From Asanoa ferruginea (lineage in GTDB: Bacteria; Actinomycetota; Actinomycetes; Mycobacteriales; Micromonosporaceae): a DNA stretch of 64,000 nucleotides. Each line of letters starts with the position of its first letter. Position 1 is the first letter of the stretch. Position numbers and translations under genes: made by a program. A model generated the notes under the pieces. It worked only from the letters and a program-made list of their open reading frames with translations. It made no database searches and had not been told where the DNA came from. The DNA lies in the NCBI RefSeq assembly GCF_003387075.1, contig NZ_QUMQ01000001.1, positions 7,378,001 to 7,442,000 of the forward strand. Direction: 5' to 3'. Shown in pieces: positions 8,120 to 16,540 of this stretch.

Positions 8120-8890
8120 ATGTTGGCGTGGCTCCATGTTCACGACACTCGGATTGTGCTCCAGGAACACAACGACGGCAGGCACGCAGGTGCCCATTGC
8201 CATACCCTGCCCACCGTGGACGCAGACGACAGGTCCGGACTCGCCGGCGATGCCAACGACGCGCCCATGCCAGGCAGAGCCGCCTTCCGACGTTCCAGAC
8301 CCGTTGCGGTGGCCACGGCGGGGTGCGTCCTCGTCATCCTGCTTGGCGCGTGGTGGGCGGTCTCAGGTGCCCCACGTGAGGCCACGAAGCCTAGCGGCGG
8401 CGTCGGATTCGGATGTGGCTTTCTCGGCACTCCTGCTCCCGCTACGGGCTGCCCACTGCCCGATGAAGCGCAACTACGCCGGGGCGTGCTCGACGACAGA
8501 CTCCTGGCTGCCGACGAGAGCCGGCGCTCCGCACTTTCCCCGCAGGCCAAGATCGCCCAAGGCACACTCGACGACGTTCGTATGGCGGCCGCATTTGGCG
8601 GCTGGTGCCCAACGTTGAGCGATCAGTCGTGTGGCGCTCCTGCCCCTTCACCGCATCCGCCGACACAGGCCGACCTCGAGCAGGCACGCCTGTGGCTGAA
8701 TCGCACCGGCGCCTCCGCGACCGTCGCACGGTTCGCCCGTCCTGAGGACCCGGCGCCTCCGGGAAGTGTTGTCTACGCAGCACGTTTCGGAGCAGCCTGT
8801 GTCGTCTCGTACGTCGTGACGGTTCCCAATTTCAACGGTCCGATCCGGGTGGTCGGCTTGCTGCCTGACGGGAGCTGCTTGCCGGCCTAG
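8120..8890 (+). CDS. Single-pass membrane-anchored hypothetical protein
   Basis: The frame contains a clear transmembrane helix (VAVATAGCVLVILLGAWWAV) preceded by Arg-rich residues (RAAFRRSRP), so the C-terminal ~170 residues would be extracytoplasmic. That domain contains several cysteines (FGCGFLG, GCPLPD, GWCPTLS, QSCGAP, GAACVVSYVV, GSCLPA) consistent with disulfides. The start is uncertain: ATG 8120 gives a long cytoplasmic tail; ATG 8267 would place the helix close to the N-terminus and looks more natural. No family recognised. Confidence 0.55.
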   Translation: MLAWLHVHDTRIVLQEHNDGRHAGAHCHTLPTVDADDRSGLAGDANDAPMPGRAAFRRSRPVAVATAGCVLVILLGAWWAVSGAPREATKPSGGVGFGCGFLGTPAPATGCPLPDEAQLRRGVLDDRLLAADESRRSALSPQAKIAQGTLDDVRMAAAFGGWCPTLSDQSCGAPAPSPHPPTQADLEQARLWLNRTGASATVARFARPEDPAPPGSVVYAARFGAACVVSYVVTVPNFNGPIRVVGLLPDGSCLPA

Positions 8891-8960
8891 ATGCAGCACG
8901 CCAGCGAGAGATCGGCTGCTACCGCAGGCATCGAGGGACTTAGCCGGGTTATTGAAATAA

Positions 8961-9242
8961 ATGGTCTCTGGAGTCGAAGTGACGCTTGGAACATCCACCC
9001 CAGGACGAGAAGTTCAGGTTCCCGCAGTTACCTTGTTGCTCGGTGTTGCGTTGGGAGTCGCTTCATTCGTTCCGGACGTATCCCCGCAGCCTCTAGCAGA
9101 CTTTCTAGTGCCCATAGTAGGTTCTGCCTTCGCGTGGGGCGTCACCGCATGGTTCGCCGGAATCCTCGGCGGAGCTTTGCGGGACGCCCTTCTGCGGGCC
9201 TGTAGCGCCCTCCTCGCCGCGACTTCGTCTATTACTCATTGA
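8961..9242 (+). CDS. Small membrane protein (93 aa), first of three
   Basis: ATG 8961; no good Shine-Dalgarno sequence precedes it. Hydrophobic stretches PAVTLLLGVALGVASFVP and FLVPIVGSAFAWGVTAWFAGILGG predict two membrane helices, followed by a basic/amphipathic end (ALRDALLRACSALLAA). The stop overlaps the next small gene by 4 bp. The region has lower GC than its surroundings, suggesting separate origin. Function unknown. Confidence 0.45.
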   Translation: MVSGVEVTLGTSTPGREVQVPAVTLLLGVALGVASFVPDVSPQPLADFLVPIVGSAFAWGVTAWFAGILGGALRDALLRACSALLAATSSITH

Positions 9243-9445
9243 TTGTCATCGTGAGTAGACGTTGGTGGCACGGAATTTCTGACCAGCGCGGCAGCATTGA
9301 CGGCATCACATCAGTGCTCGCCTCGTTCCTGTTCTGGACCGCAGCGTCTGTAGTTGGCGGTACGGCAATGGGATTGCTCGCGCACATCGCAAAACAAGCT
9401 CTCCCAAGCGTGCGTCAGTGGCTGCTGGAGCCGCCTTCGGGCTGA
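9239..9445 (+). CDS. Small membrane protein (68 aa), second of three
   Basis: Starts at ATG 9239 overlapping the preceding stop (ATGA-type coupling). One membrane-spanning stretch, TSVLASFLFWTAASVVGGTAMGLLAHIA, lies in the centre, followed by a basic amphipathic tail. No similarity is recognised; it is supported mainly by the coupling and by the hydrophobic profile shared with its two neighbours. Confidence 0.4.
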   Translation: MIVIVSRRWWHGISDQRGSIDGITSVLASFLFWTAASVVGGTAMGLLAHIAKQALPSVRQWLLEPPSG

Positions 9446-9451
9446 TAATCG

Positions 9452-9694
9452 GTGAGGCCAGCTATAGTATTCCACGCAGTTTTCATTTGGGTTGGACCCA
9501 TCGGCGCATTCATCTGGAGCCGGGTTGCGTCGGCGGTCGTCCAGATCGCTCTCGCCGTGGCGGTAGCGACTGTCGTGCTCGTGCGACGCAGGGCAAGCCT
9601 TGCCTGGGCACATGTGATTGCCGCTGCAGGCCTCGCTATTGCACTCAGCGTTCCAGCATGGCATCTAATTCAGATGGGTCGAGCGACCTTCTAA
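9452..9694 (+). CDS. Small membrane protein (80 aa), third of three
   Basis: GTG 9452, six bases after the previous stop. Three hydrophobic segments are visible: IVFHAVFIWVGPIGAFIW, VVQIALAVAVATVVLV and WAHVIAAAGLAIALSVPAW. Together with the two preceding genes it would form a tiny operon encoding only membrane polypeptides. Function unknown. Confidence 0.4.
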   Translation: MRPAIVFHAVFIWVGPIGAFIWSRVASAVVQIALAVAVATVVLVRRRASLAWAHVIAAAGLAIALSVPAWHLIQMGRATF

Positions 9695-9759
9695 AGTGGA
9701 AGATTCCCCAAGATCTATAGCGCGTGGCGACGGCGACAGTGGCGCGGCGCCCTCGGCAG

Positions 9760-9935
9760 ATGAGGGTGCCAGTGATGGGAGTGTCATCAGCTACGGCGAT
9801 GTGCGGTTCGTCGGAACGATGGACGGCCAGGCCCGGAACAAGCCGATGGTCGCGGTGGCGCCGACCTGCACGAAGGCTGGCTAGTAGGCCGTGGCATCCG
9901 ACGGCGGCGTCTTCGCCTTCGGCCCCCGGGTAGGC
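9760..9935 (+). pseudogene. Remnant of a repeat protein with VASDGGVFAFG-type beta-propeller repeats
   Basis: In one frame the sequence reads SYGDVRFVGTMDG, then MVAVAPTCTKAG, two consecutive TAG stops (9883-9888), then AVASDGGVFAFG. This is the period of large actinobacterial secreted proteins built from repeats of the form Y-W-x-V-A-S-D-G-G-V-F-x-F-G-D-A-x-F-x-G-S. The Tyr-Trp position is replaced by the two stops, and frame is lost soon afterwards. Only about 1.5 repeats survive. Confidence 0.5.
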
Positions 9936-10119
9936 CGGGATCGGCCAGCCACCGACACCGGTCGCTTGAGGCACCCAACTGCCGGTCGCTTGCGGTCAGG
10001 TTGCGCGTCGGATCACGGACCGGCCAACCCCGCCAGCCAAGACATTGGGTAATCTCGATGTTACTGCGCGTGGTTTCCCTACCGGTGGGGCCTTGAGGAG
10101 GCAATCTAGGAGGTTGAAG

Positions 10120-10677
10120 ATGAGAAGCTTTTTCCGGTTGGCCCTGGTTGTGATTATGACCGCGGTCCCGTTGGCGGCTGCTCCCGCTTGGGGGCAAGCC
10201 AGCGAGGCGGGTTTGGCGGTATACGAGGGTCGTTTGGTCGATCTTGCGAAGGGTTGGGACGGTGCACAGTCCTGTGTGGTGTTCTCGACCTCTGATACCA
10301 GATGCTTCGCTTCGCACGCCGACGCGGACAAGTTGTTGGGTTATCGCCGGGATGCGGACCCGTTGGTCGCTCAGACTGCTCGTTCCTTAGGTGCGGTCGC
10401 AGCTGCGGCGGTGCCGTCGTGTTCGTCGGGGTGGCTGTGTCTGTACGAGAACACCAACGGTGGTGGGCGCCGCTTGCAGTTCAGCGACGAGTACTGGCAC
10501 TACCTGTCGGACTGGGGGTTCAACCGGTCGACGTCGTCGTGGCGGAACAACCAAGGGGCCAGCGATGCCGGCCATCTGTCGTTGTACAACCTGACGACGG
10601 TGTACAACTGCGCGGCCCGCGCGTACGCGCTGTCGATGGGCAGCTACAACGATCAGGCCTATGCCGTGTGGGGTTGA
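10120..10677 (+). CDS. Secreted peptidase-inhibitor family I36-like protein
   Basis: ATG 10120 lies 6 nt after a perfect AGGAGG (10108-10113). Residues 1-27 are a signal peptide (FFRLALVVIMTAVPLAAAPAWG with an A-x-A-like cleavage site). The mature C-terminal half shows the beta/gamma-crystallin-like I36 pattern: SSGWLCLYENTNGGGRRLQF, then YWHYLSDWGFNRSTSSW, ASDAGHLSLYN. Members of this family from Streptomyces inhibit metalloproteases; many relatives are uncharacterised. The gene is monocistronic, followed after 12 bp by a strong hairpin. A protease target cannot be stated from sequence; a large metalloprotease is encoded at 27616-30624 but any link is speculation. Confidence 0.75.
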   Translation: MRSFFRLALVVIMTAVPLAAAPAWGQASEAGLAVYEGRLVDLAKGWDGAQSCVVFSTSDTRCFASHADADKLLGYRRDADPLVAQTARSLGAVAAAAVPSCSSGWLCLYENTNGGGRRLQFSDEYWHYLSDWGFNRSTSSWRNNQGASDAGHLSLYNLTTVYNCAARAYALSMGSYNDQAYAVWG

Positions 10678-10689
10678 GCGGGTAGGAGT

Positions 10690-10730
10690 CCGCGGCTGAG
10701 GCGGTGCGGGTAACGCCGCCTCAGCCGCGG
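10690..10730. terminator. Strong bidirectional hairpin terminator
   Basis: Perfect 15-bp inverted repeat (arms 10690-10704 and 10716-10730, CCGCGGCTGAGGCGG and its complement) with an 11-nt loop. It lies between the convergent I36-like gene and the CU044_5270-type gene, so it can end transcription from both sides. No U-tract, as is usual in actinomycetes. Confidence 0.85.
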
Positions 10731-10776
10731 GGCTTTCGCCAGCGCACCACAGTGGGGCCGGCCGTGGAGGTCGGGG

Positions 10777-11838
10777 TCATTCGGCGACGAGCTCGCTGAC
10801 CACGTAGGTGTCGTATCCGATGACCGCGGGTGCGGTGACGTTGTTCTTGCCGACGTCGGTCTCAAGCACGCGTTCGACCGCCAGGATCTGTCCGGTGTCG
10901 GGGTCGATGATGAATGTGTAGGTGATGGGCAGGCCGGGCCCACCGGATTGGACGGCTCCGGGGAGGGTGGCGGTGTAGGCGTCGCCGGTGCGGCCGGCCC
11001 GGTCGGTGATGGTGCCGGTGTACCGCAATCCGGGCAGGTCGGCGAGGACGTGCAGGGCTGCGGACGTCTCGGCCGGGGTCAGGGCCCGTTCTCGCAGAAG
11101 ATCGGTAAGCCCGCTGACGATGGTTGTGGCTGGGTTGGCGCCCTGCCGGGTGGAGGCCAGCCACCGCTGTAGCGCCCTGGGTTCGCTGGGCGGGCGACCC
11201 TGCCACAGATAAGGAAACCCGCCGGCGGGGAAGCGGTCCTGGGTTGGTGTCTCGTCGGCGCCAGGTGATCCTTCGTCGCGCCAGGTTTCCAACTGCGCCG
11301 CGCTGGCGTCTTCCGGCTCGAGGTAGCAGGTGGTGGAGCTTCCGGAGTTGTCGGGGTTACGCCAGGTCTCGGTCTCGGTGGGGATGACGACGGAAGTCAC
11401 CGCCGCGCCGTCGATCTTGCTTCCCAACGCCCAGCTACGGATCTTCAAATGGTCGCGGGCGCCGCCTGGCGCAGGCGTGTGGGGGTGCTCGGCGATGCTG
11501 GCGGCGAGGGCATGCAGCCGGTCCATGGCAGGTTGCGGCGTAGTGGGCTGCTGGTATGCCAGTGGTGCCGGTGTCGCCGCCCACGCGGCCGATGTCGTCC
11601 GGGGGATGGCCAGGGCGACAACGGCTCCGACGGCGGCGACGGCCACGATGGCCGCGGCCGCGAGCCACGCTCGACGGGTGAGCACGCCGCGGCGAGGGTC
11701 GCCGGACGCGCCGGTTCGGGGCGTGGCGAGAATGGCTTGCAGGGTGCGTTCGTTTCGCTCCGGGTCAGAGACGTAGTCGTCATCGATAATCGGGTCCGCC
11801 GGCGCGAAGATCTCCCTGATGCGATCGGCGTCGCTCAT
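10777..11838 (-). CDS. CU044_5270-family membrane protein paired with an ECF sigma factor
   Basis: The start ATG (11836-11838) is preceded by AGGAGG; the longer in-frame start upstream would overlap the sigma gene deeply. Residues ~25-45 are acidic, a membrane helix follows near residue 60-85 (AWLAAAAIVAVAAVGAVVALAI), and the long extracytoplasmic part is Pro/Thr-rich with blocks such as GDAYTATLPGAV and YTFIIDPDTGQILAVERV. This architecture is that of the CU044_5270 group found in actinobacteria directly downstream of ECF sigma genes, where it may act as anti-sigma factor or sensor; that role is inferred from position. Its start overlaps the sigma-factor stop by 4 bp. Confidence 0.8.
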   Translation of the reverse strand: MSDADRIREIFAPADPIIDDDYVSDPERNERTLQAILATPRTGASGDPRRGVLTRRAWLAAAAIVAVAAVGAVVALAIPRTTSAAWAATPAPLAYQQPTTPQPAMDRLHALAASIAEHPHTPAPGGARDHLKIRSWALGSKIDGAAVTSVVIPTETETWRNPDNSGSSTTCYLEPEDASAAQLETWRDEGSPGADETPTQDRFPAGGFPYLWQGRPPSEPRALQRWLASTRQGANPATTIVSGLTDLLRERALTPAETSAALHVLADLPGLRYTGTITDRAGRTGDAYTATLPGAVQSGGPGLPITYTFIIDPDTGQILAVERVLETDVGKNNVTAPAVIGYDTYVVSELVAE

Positions 11839-12407
11839 CGGCTCCTCCTGCGGCCCAACAGCGGGACGATCTGGTAGATCCGCTTCGGAGGGTCGTCGCT
11901 GTGGCCGTCCCACAGAGCGCGGAGCCGGGCGACTCGGTTGTAGACGGCGGTGCGACGCATGCCTAACACGGTGGCAACTTCCGGCACGGTCAGTTCCTCG
12001 AAAGCGATCAGCCGCAAGATCTCACAGTCGGGTTCCGGCAGCTCGGCGATCGCTTGACGCAGGACATCCCGGTCGACGACCCCAGCGGCGTCGTCGCGCT
12101 GCTCAGGTATGCCAGCGAAAAGGCTCCCGGCGGGGTCGTGCGGGTCGTGCCTGTCGTTGCGGTGGTCACGGATCTCGTTGGCCAGGACGTTTCTCGCCGT
12201 GATGTACAGCCACGGAAGGGGATTGTCTTCTGGCACGGTGTCGAAACGCTGCCACGCGGTCGCCATCACCTTGGCCACCACATCGTCGCAGTCTAGGTCG
12301 ACCGCCCGACGGCGAACATAGCGTTCGATGGCGCCGCGGTGCTGCCGATACATCGTCTCGAACCTCTCCTCGTCGCTGGGCGTTCCCATCACTGTCGTTG
12401 TGTTCAC
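11835..12407 (-). CDS. ECF (sigma-70 family, extracytoplasmic function) sigma factor
   Basis: Region 2 is visible as FETMYRQHRGAIERYVRRRA followed by DVVAKVMATAWQRFDTVP, PWLYITARNVLANEIRD; region 4 as AIAELPEPDCEILRLIAFEELTVPEVATVLGM followed by NRVARLRALW. Length (~190 aa) is normal for the group. The start is ambiguous: GTG 12407 with AGCAGG upstream is chosen; ATG 12389 and GTG 12425 are alternatives. It is translationally coupled to the downstream CU044_5270-type gene, so the two likely form a signalling pair. Targets are unknown. Confidence 0.85.
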   Translation of the reverse strand: MNTTTVMGTPSDEERFETMYRQHRGAIERYVRRRAVDLDCDDVVAKVMATAWQRFDTVPEDNPLPWLYITARNVLANEIRDHRNDRHDPHDPAGSLFAGIPEQRDDAAGVVDRDVLRQAIAELPEPDCEILRLIAFEELTVPEVATVLGMRRTAVYNRVARLRALWDGHSDDPPKRIYQIVPLLGRRRSR

Positions 12408-12414
12408 CCCCCTA

Positions 12415-12431
12415 CCTGCTGTCACAGCAGG
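12415..12431. promoter_or_regulatory. Perfect palindrome at the start of the sigma-factor gene
   Basis: CCTGCTG-TCA-CAGCAGG: two perfect 7-bp arms around a 3-bp centre, directly at the 5' end of the ECF sigma gene and covering its possible upstream GTG and Shine-Dalgarno area. It could be an operator or an mRNA hairpin limiting translation; which one cannot be told from sequence. Confidence 0.4.
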
Positions 12432-12811
12432 CCCCGAAAATTCGCGCCAACTGAAGGAGACCGCTTACGGGCCCTTTCTCCGAGACGGCCTACACGGCTG
12501 CGGTCGGTCCCTGCGTCCACTCCTGCCGCCGGTGAGTCGTCCTCGTCACCGCGACAGCGCATCGGCTGCCGCGACGAAACTGAGATGTAGTCAAGCGTCG
12601 ATTTCTCTCGGCGTCCCGAGCTCCGGTCATGGGCCGCTGGCCTGCGCATACACGGCTGGCCGCAGCCCAGTCAGGACTGGGTCGCCGATGTCCGGGCTGC
12701 CGGACCGGCCCGAGCTCGCGAACTCGTCGGCTGTCGACGTGACGGGATGACCTTCGCATGACACATCCGGGGTGGGGACCGGATTGATCGCTGCGCGGCG
12801 GGAGGCACGGG

Positions 12812-13138
12812 ATGAGCGGAGTGACCGCACCGCGTCGGATTCAGCCGCCGGCCGCCGACTTCGACACCGATGCACGGACCGTTCCTGCTGTGGGCCGACC
12901 AGAGCAGGCGGATGCGGACCTGGACGCCCCGTGGGACCTGTCGGTGGGCTTCGACGCCGTGGCACATTCGTCGCGCGTGGTGACGACCATCGACTGGTGC
13001 ACCGGGACCGTCATCAGCAGAGAACGCATCGAGCACGTCGGCGAACGGTGGTCTCCAGTACGGCGCCCCATGATCGTATCCGGGGTGATCTTCCTGGACG
13101 GCTGTCCGCATCAGCAATACCGCGGGAACCACGAATGA
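12812..13138 (+). CDS. Hypothetical protein (108 aa)
   Basis: ATG 12812. The N-terminal third is Ala/Asp/Pro-rich; the C-terminal part is better structured (WDLSVGFDAVAHSSRVVTTI, ERWSPVRRPMIVSGVIFLDGC) with an alternating beta pattern. No signal peptide and no family recognised. The alternative frames over the same stretch are Arg-rich and unconvincing. Nothing else gene-like was found from 12426 to 12811 or from 13139 to 13711, apart from a doubtful frame beginning at ATG 13135. Confidence 0.4.
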   Translation: MSGVTAPRRIQPPAADFDTDARTVPAVGRPEQADADLDAPWDLSVGFDAVAHSSRVVTTIDWCTGTVISRERIEHVGERWSPVRRPMIVSGVIFLDGCPHQQYRGNHE

Positions 13139-13711
13139 TCGCGGCAGCCGTGACCCGGTTCGAGGACCGCGCCCGGACCTTGTGGGTCGTGGCCCGGGTG
13201 CGGTCCTACAGGTCGGGGTTCCGGCAGAACCGCTCCCTTACGCATAATCCGATACCCTCCGGATCGCCGAACGCCACAACGGCCTCGAAGCGGACCGGGC
13301 CCACCGGTGACCGCGCGCCGGACAACTGCGTGCAGACAGTATCCGCATGGATGCCTCACCACACTCAAGACGGCGCCGTCCACGCGGATGTGTCCGGTTC
13401 GACCGGACACAGTGAACACGCCCCTACCTGGCCGTTCCCGGCGGCCACGATATCGCTGCACGCGTTCAGATCACGGTGTCCGACCGCGCATTCGCCTGTC
13501 CGGTTTCCCCCGTGCAGTAGCCGTTGTCAGGAAAAGGAACGAACGAACCACGCGTTCAGATGGAATCCGGCAACCGTCCGGAGTAGAGATTCCCGCAGGG
13601 CTTCGCCAGATGTAGGTCCGCCGGCAGCAGACCGACTCGTTAACGGCGTCGCCCGCTGATCCTTCACACCCTCCGGATCTGAACAACTTTCAATGGTGAA
13701 AGGAACGACTC

Positions 13712-13918
13712 ATGCCCCGGACACCTGCGGCAAGGGCCTGCATTCTCTCTCCCGAAGCAGCCCTGTATCTCGGCATCCTGATCATCGTCTCCGTGTTCGT
13801 CACGATCTGGTTCCTCGCCGGTGGCGACTTGATCGCTGCGGCCGCAACCGCTGCAGCCGTCACAGCGGCGGGCCGCACGGCCGTCAGCCGCCGAAGCGGC
13901 CGGCGCCGGCCGCGGTAG
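13712..13918 (+). CDS. Small single-pass membrane protein (68 aa)
   Basis: ATG 13712 preceded by AAAGGA at about 13698-13703. A single hydrophobic helix (AALYLGILIIVSVFVTIWFLAG) is followed by a second Ala-rich stretch and a strongly basic tail (AVSRRSGRRRPR), giving an inside-positive C-terminus. It lies 93 bp upstream of the helix-turn-helix membrane protein and may share its transcript. Confidence 0.55.
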   Translation: MPRTPAARACILSPEAALYLGILIIVSVFVTIWFLAGGDLIAAAATAAAVTAAGRTAVSRRSGRRRPR

Positions 13919-14011
13919 CAGCCGTAAGCACACGATCGACCGTTCGGCCGTCTGCCACCCGAGATCAGCGTCCGGGTGGCAGACGGCACCTGTCGCTGGG
14001 GAGAGAAAGCC

Positions 14012-14767
14012 ATGGCAGCACCCACCCTGCCGGAAGACGAGAACGCGCGACGACTCAAGACCGTCCTGCTCGAAGACTTCGCCCAGGACCTCGGCCAGCT
14101 CCGTAAAGCCGCCGGCCTGTCCTACACGCAGCTGGCCGCACACGCGTTCCAGTCCAAGACCAGCCTCTACAACGCTGACCACGGCAAGACCTTCCCGACC
14201 TGGGAGGTCACCGCTGCCTACCTCACCGCCTGCGGCGAAGACGACCACCAGCCCTGGAAACGACGCTGGGCCCGAGTCGCGGTAGCGCTCGGCCGTCGCG
14301 ACCGCCGCCCGCACCGGTCCCGCCACGCCAACTCCGCCGATACGTTGGACCGGCCGCCGCCTGACCCGAACCAAGCGACCACCGTCGCCCACTTCATCGA
14401 CAGCATGAGCGAGCTACGGAGCTGGTCCGGCATGACCTACCGCGCGATCGCGGTCGCCTCGGAGTGCCTACCCCGACGCATACCCACCAGCACACTGTCC
14501 GACCTGCTCACCCACCGCGTCCGACTACCCGACGAACCACTGCTGGCCTCGTTCCTCATCGTCTGCGGCCTCAACCACGACGATCAACAACCATGGTTCA
14601 CCACCGCCCACAGGCTGCGCCTAGGCACATCCGAGCCACCCGCAACGCATCATGACGGCAACCAACAATGGTGGACGCGGCGCCGAATCGCGATCGCAGC
14701 CCTCGCCACAGCCGCAGCCGTAGCACTCGGCGGAATCTGTGGCGCCCAAGGATGGATGCCGTTCTAA
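14012..14767 (+). CDS. Helix-turn-helix protein with C-terminal membrane anchor
   Basis: ATG 14012 is preceded by GGGGAGAG. Residues ~15-75 form an XRE-like domain typical of actinomycete regulators (DLGQLRKAAGLSYTQLAAHA, KTSLYNADHGKTFPTWE, VTAAYLTACG). A second, similar segment follows (FIDSMSELRSWSGMTYRAIA, STLSDLLTHRVRLPDEPLLASFLIVCG), so the protein has two tandem HTH-like domains. The C-terminus carries one transmembrane helix (IAIAALATAAAVALGGICGA) with no extracellular domain. Membrane-tethered HTH proteins of this layout are common in Streptomyces and relatives; the regulated genes are unknown. Confidence 0.75.
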   Translation: MAAPTLPEDENARRLKTVLLEDFAQDLGQLRKAAGLSYTQLAAHAFQSKTSLYNADHGKTFPTWEVTAAYLTACGEDDHQPWKRRWARVAVALGRRDRRPHRSRHANSADTLDRPPPDPNQATTVAHFIDSMSELRSWSGMTYRAIAVASECLPRRIPTSTLSDLLTHRVRLPDEPLLASFLIVCGLNHDDQQPWFTTAHRLRLGTSEPPATHHDGNQQWWTRRRIAIAALATAAAVALGGICGAQGWMPF

Positions 14768-14771
14768 GGAC

Positions 14772-15212
14772 AACATCACGGCGCAGCCTGCCGAACACCT
14801 CCGACGCATGCGCGCGGTTGTGCGGCACCGCCATCAGCAGCACTGAGCCACCGACGGTTACCACTTCCTACGACCTGAACGCTTGGCGCACTACGTCGCG
14901 GCGCACAACGTTCTCCTACCCAACGACGTGGGGCCATCGCCTACCAAGCAACCCACACACCCGGTTGACCCGCTCGAATTCGAGCGCAACCTCGACACCG
15001 CCGAACTGGTCATCGATGAGCAGCGGTGGGTCTCCCCAGGAAATCACTCCAATGTGCCGCCAAGGGTCTCGGCTGGTCCGGCTACGAAGTCTCGGCAGAT
15101 CCTCGTTCGCCGGGGTGCGCGGCGCCCCTCGTGGCACCAACCACCCGCTCACAAGAGTGCTTATGGTGACCGCTGGCGCCCGGGCCCGAAGACGGCATCG
15201 TGCCCGAGCTGA
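14772..15212 (+). other. Gap region; possible decayed small gene with in-frame TGA
   Basis: Between the HTH gene and the gene at 15339 (570 bp) no intact gene is convincing. One frame reads AEHLRRMRAVVRHRHQQH, then TGA at 14844-14846, then GYHFLRPERLAHYVAAHN and DPLEFERNLDTAELVIDEQ, which looks like real protein with one nonsense codon. On the opposite strand WGDPPLLIDDQFGGVEVAL is also protein-like. Neither can be assigned. Confidence 0.2.
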
Positions 15213-15338
15213 GGGGGCCGCGACGTCGCCGCGTTGCCCCCGCGCGGATCGCGGCAGATCCGTGCGTCCAACCGAGCGTGCCGGCCATGAAGTCAATCGA
15301 GATGCGGCAAGTGTTGTGACTGGTGGATCATCAGGGGC

Positions 15339-15959
15339 GTGGGAACCGATGACGTCGACGGTGCGCGAGGTCGCTTTGAGAGCGCGCTGCGCGCGCTGTC
15401 AGGTCGGCGTCTAGCGACGGTCGACTACTGGGACGTCCACAACTTTGGCCCGGAGCCGGCGCTGTGGAACTACGGCGACTGGCATCACGCCATTATGGGC
15501 GTCGAGCTCGGCACCGGCTTGGGACCTGTGACGGTCACCTGGACCGACACGTTCTATCCGTACGGCGTCGAGGTGCTCTTCGAGCCGATCGAACATCGCC
15601 TCGCGTTGGGAAATGAGGGCCCTGAACGGGTTGGTCCGGATTGCGAAGGTATGCGTGCTTGGGCCTCGTGTCTGGGATCGCCGATCCGACATGCCGAATG
15701 CCATTGGGAGCGGCTGCGGATCGGGCCTGGCCGGCGCGCGGACGGCAGCGTCACCGGCCCGGCGTACTCGATCGATGTGCCGGTCGCTGTTCGCCTGGAC
15801 TTCCCCACCACGGCGGTGTGGTTGGTCGCCGGCACGCCGCAGTTTCCCGACGCCCGGGGTGCCTTCATCCCCGCGGACGAGATCATGGTCGTCTTCTCCC
15901 CGGAGAAGATGCGTGACCTGGGCTTCGAGGATACGACGTTCCTCCGAACGCCCGACTGA
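15339..15959 (+). CDS. Conserved-looking hypothetical protein (206 aa)
   Basis: GTG 15339, preceded by an AGGGGC-type site. The protein is soluble with well-formed beta/alpha text: RLATVDYWDVHNFGPEPALW, GDWHHAIMGVELGTGLGPVT, WTDTFYPYGVEVLFEPIEHR, YSIDVPVAVRLDFPTTAVWL, and DEIMVVFSPEKMRDLGF at the end. The G-x-D/Y-W-H and W-x-D-T-F-Y-P blocks look like a small beta-sandwich ligand-binding fold. I do not recognise a named family. Codon bias is normal for the window, so it is likely functional. Confidence 0.65.
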   Translation: MGTDDVDGARGRFESALRALSGRRLATVDYWDVHNFGPEPALWNYGDWHHAIMGVELGTGLGPVTVTWTDTFYPYGVEVLFEPIEHRLALGNEGPERVGPDCEGMRAWASCLGSPIRHAECHWERLRIGPGRRADGSVTGPAYSIDVPVAVRLDFPTTAVWLVAGTPQFPDARGAFIPADEIMVVFSPEKMRDLGFEDTTFLRTPD

Positions 15960-16084
15960 CATACCCGGACGCCGCACCGGGTGCGGCATGAGCGGATGCA
16001 CAGCTGTGGTCCGCTATAGCCGGTTTCCTGATTCACGGGAGCGGCTGTGGCGCGACGTCGACGAAAGCGACGAGCCCATCTTGC

Positions 16085-16540
16085 TCATCGGGCGTCATGT
16101 GCGATGCGAGTTCGATCGGCGTCCGATCGGGGCCGGGTCGTGGGTAGGGTCACGGTGATCGTCAGGCCGCCGGAGGGCTCCGGCGTGGCCACGACATTGC
16201 CACGGTGTGCGTGGACGAACGACCGCACGATGGCCAGGCCCAGGCCGCTGGATCCGCCTCCCATGACACGGTTCGGGTCGAGTCGCTGGAACGGCTCGAA
16301 CAGCCGGTCAATCTCGGCTGACGGGATTTGTTCGCCGCTGTTGCGTACCACGACGAGCACACCGTCGGGCTCATGGCGGGTGGTCATTTCGATCCAGCCA
16401 CCCCGGTGGTTGTGTCGGATCGCGTTGTCCACAAGGTTTCGCACCAACCGGTCCAGCAGGATGACGGCGGCGATGAAGCTGAGGCAGAGCCGTGCGACGG
16501 CCCACTTCCACGCCTCTTCGGGCCAGGTCGGGGCGTTCAA
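16085..16540 (-). pseudogene. Truncated sensor histidine kinase (ATPase domain only)
   Basis: The C-terminal ~110 residues are a textbook HATPase_c domain: N box LVRNLVDNAIRHN, G1/F region IDRLFEPFQRLD, G2 box GGGSSGLGLAIVRSFVHAHRG and the final GGLTITVTLP. Upstream of LDRLVRNL the sequence (TWPEEAWKWAVARLCLSF) no longer resembles a kinase, and there is no H box, HAMP or membrane part. A response regulator gene is not adjacent. It is the 3' end of a rearranged two-component kinase gene. Confidence 0.65.

Noticed and set aside
13135-13659. Frame starting ATG 13135 overlapping the end of the 12812 gene
   Set aside because: Only the first ~20 residues look structured; the rest is Thr/Ser/Pro/Arg-rich with no support from ribosome site or neighbours.
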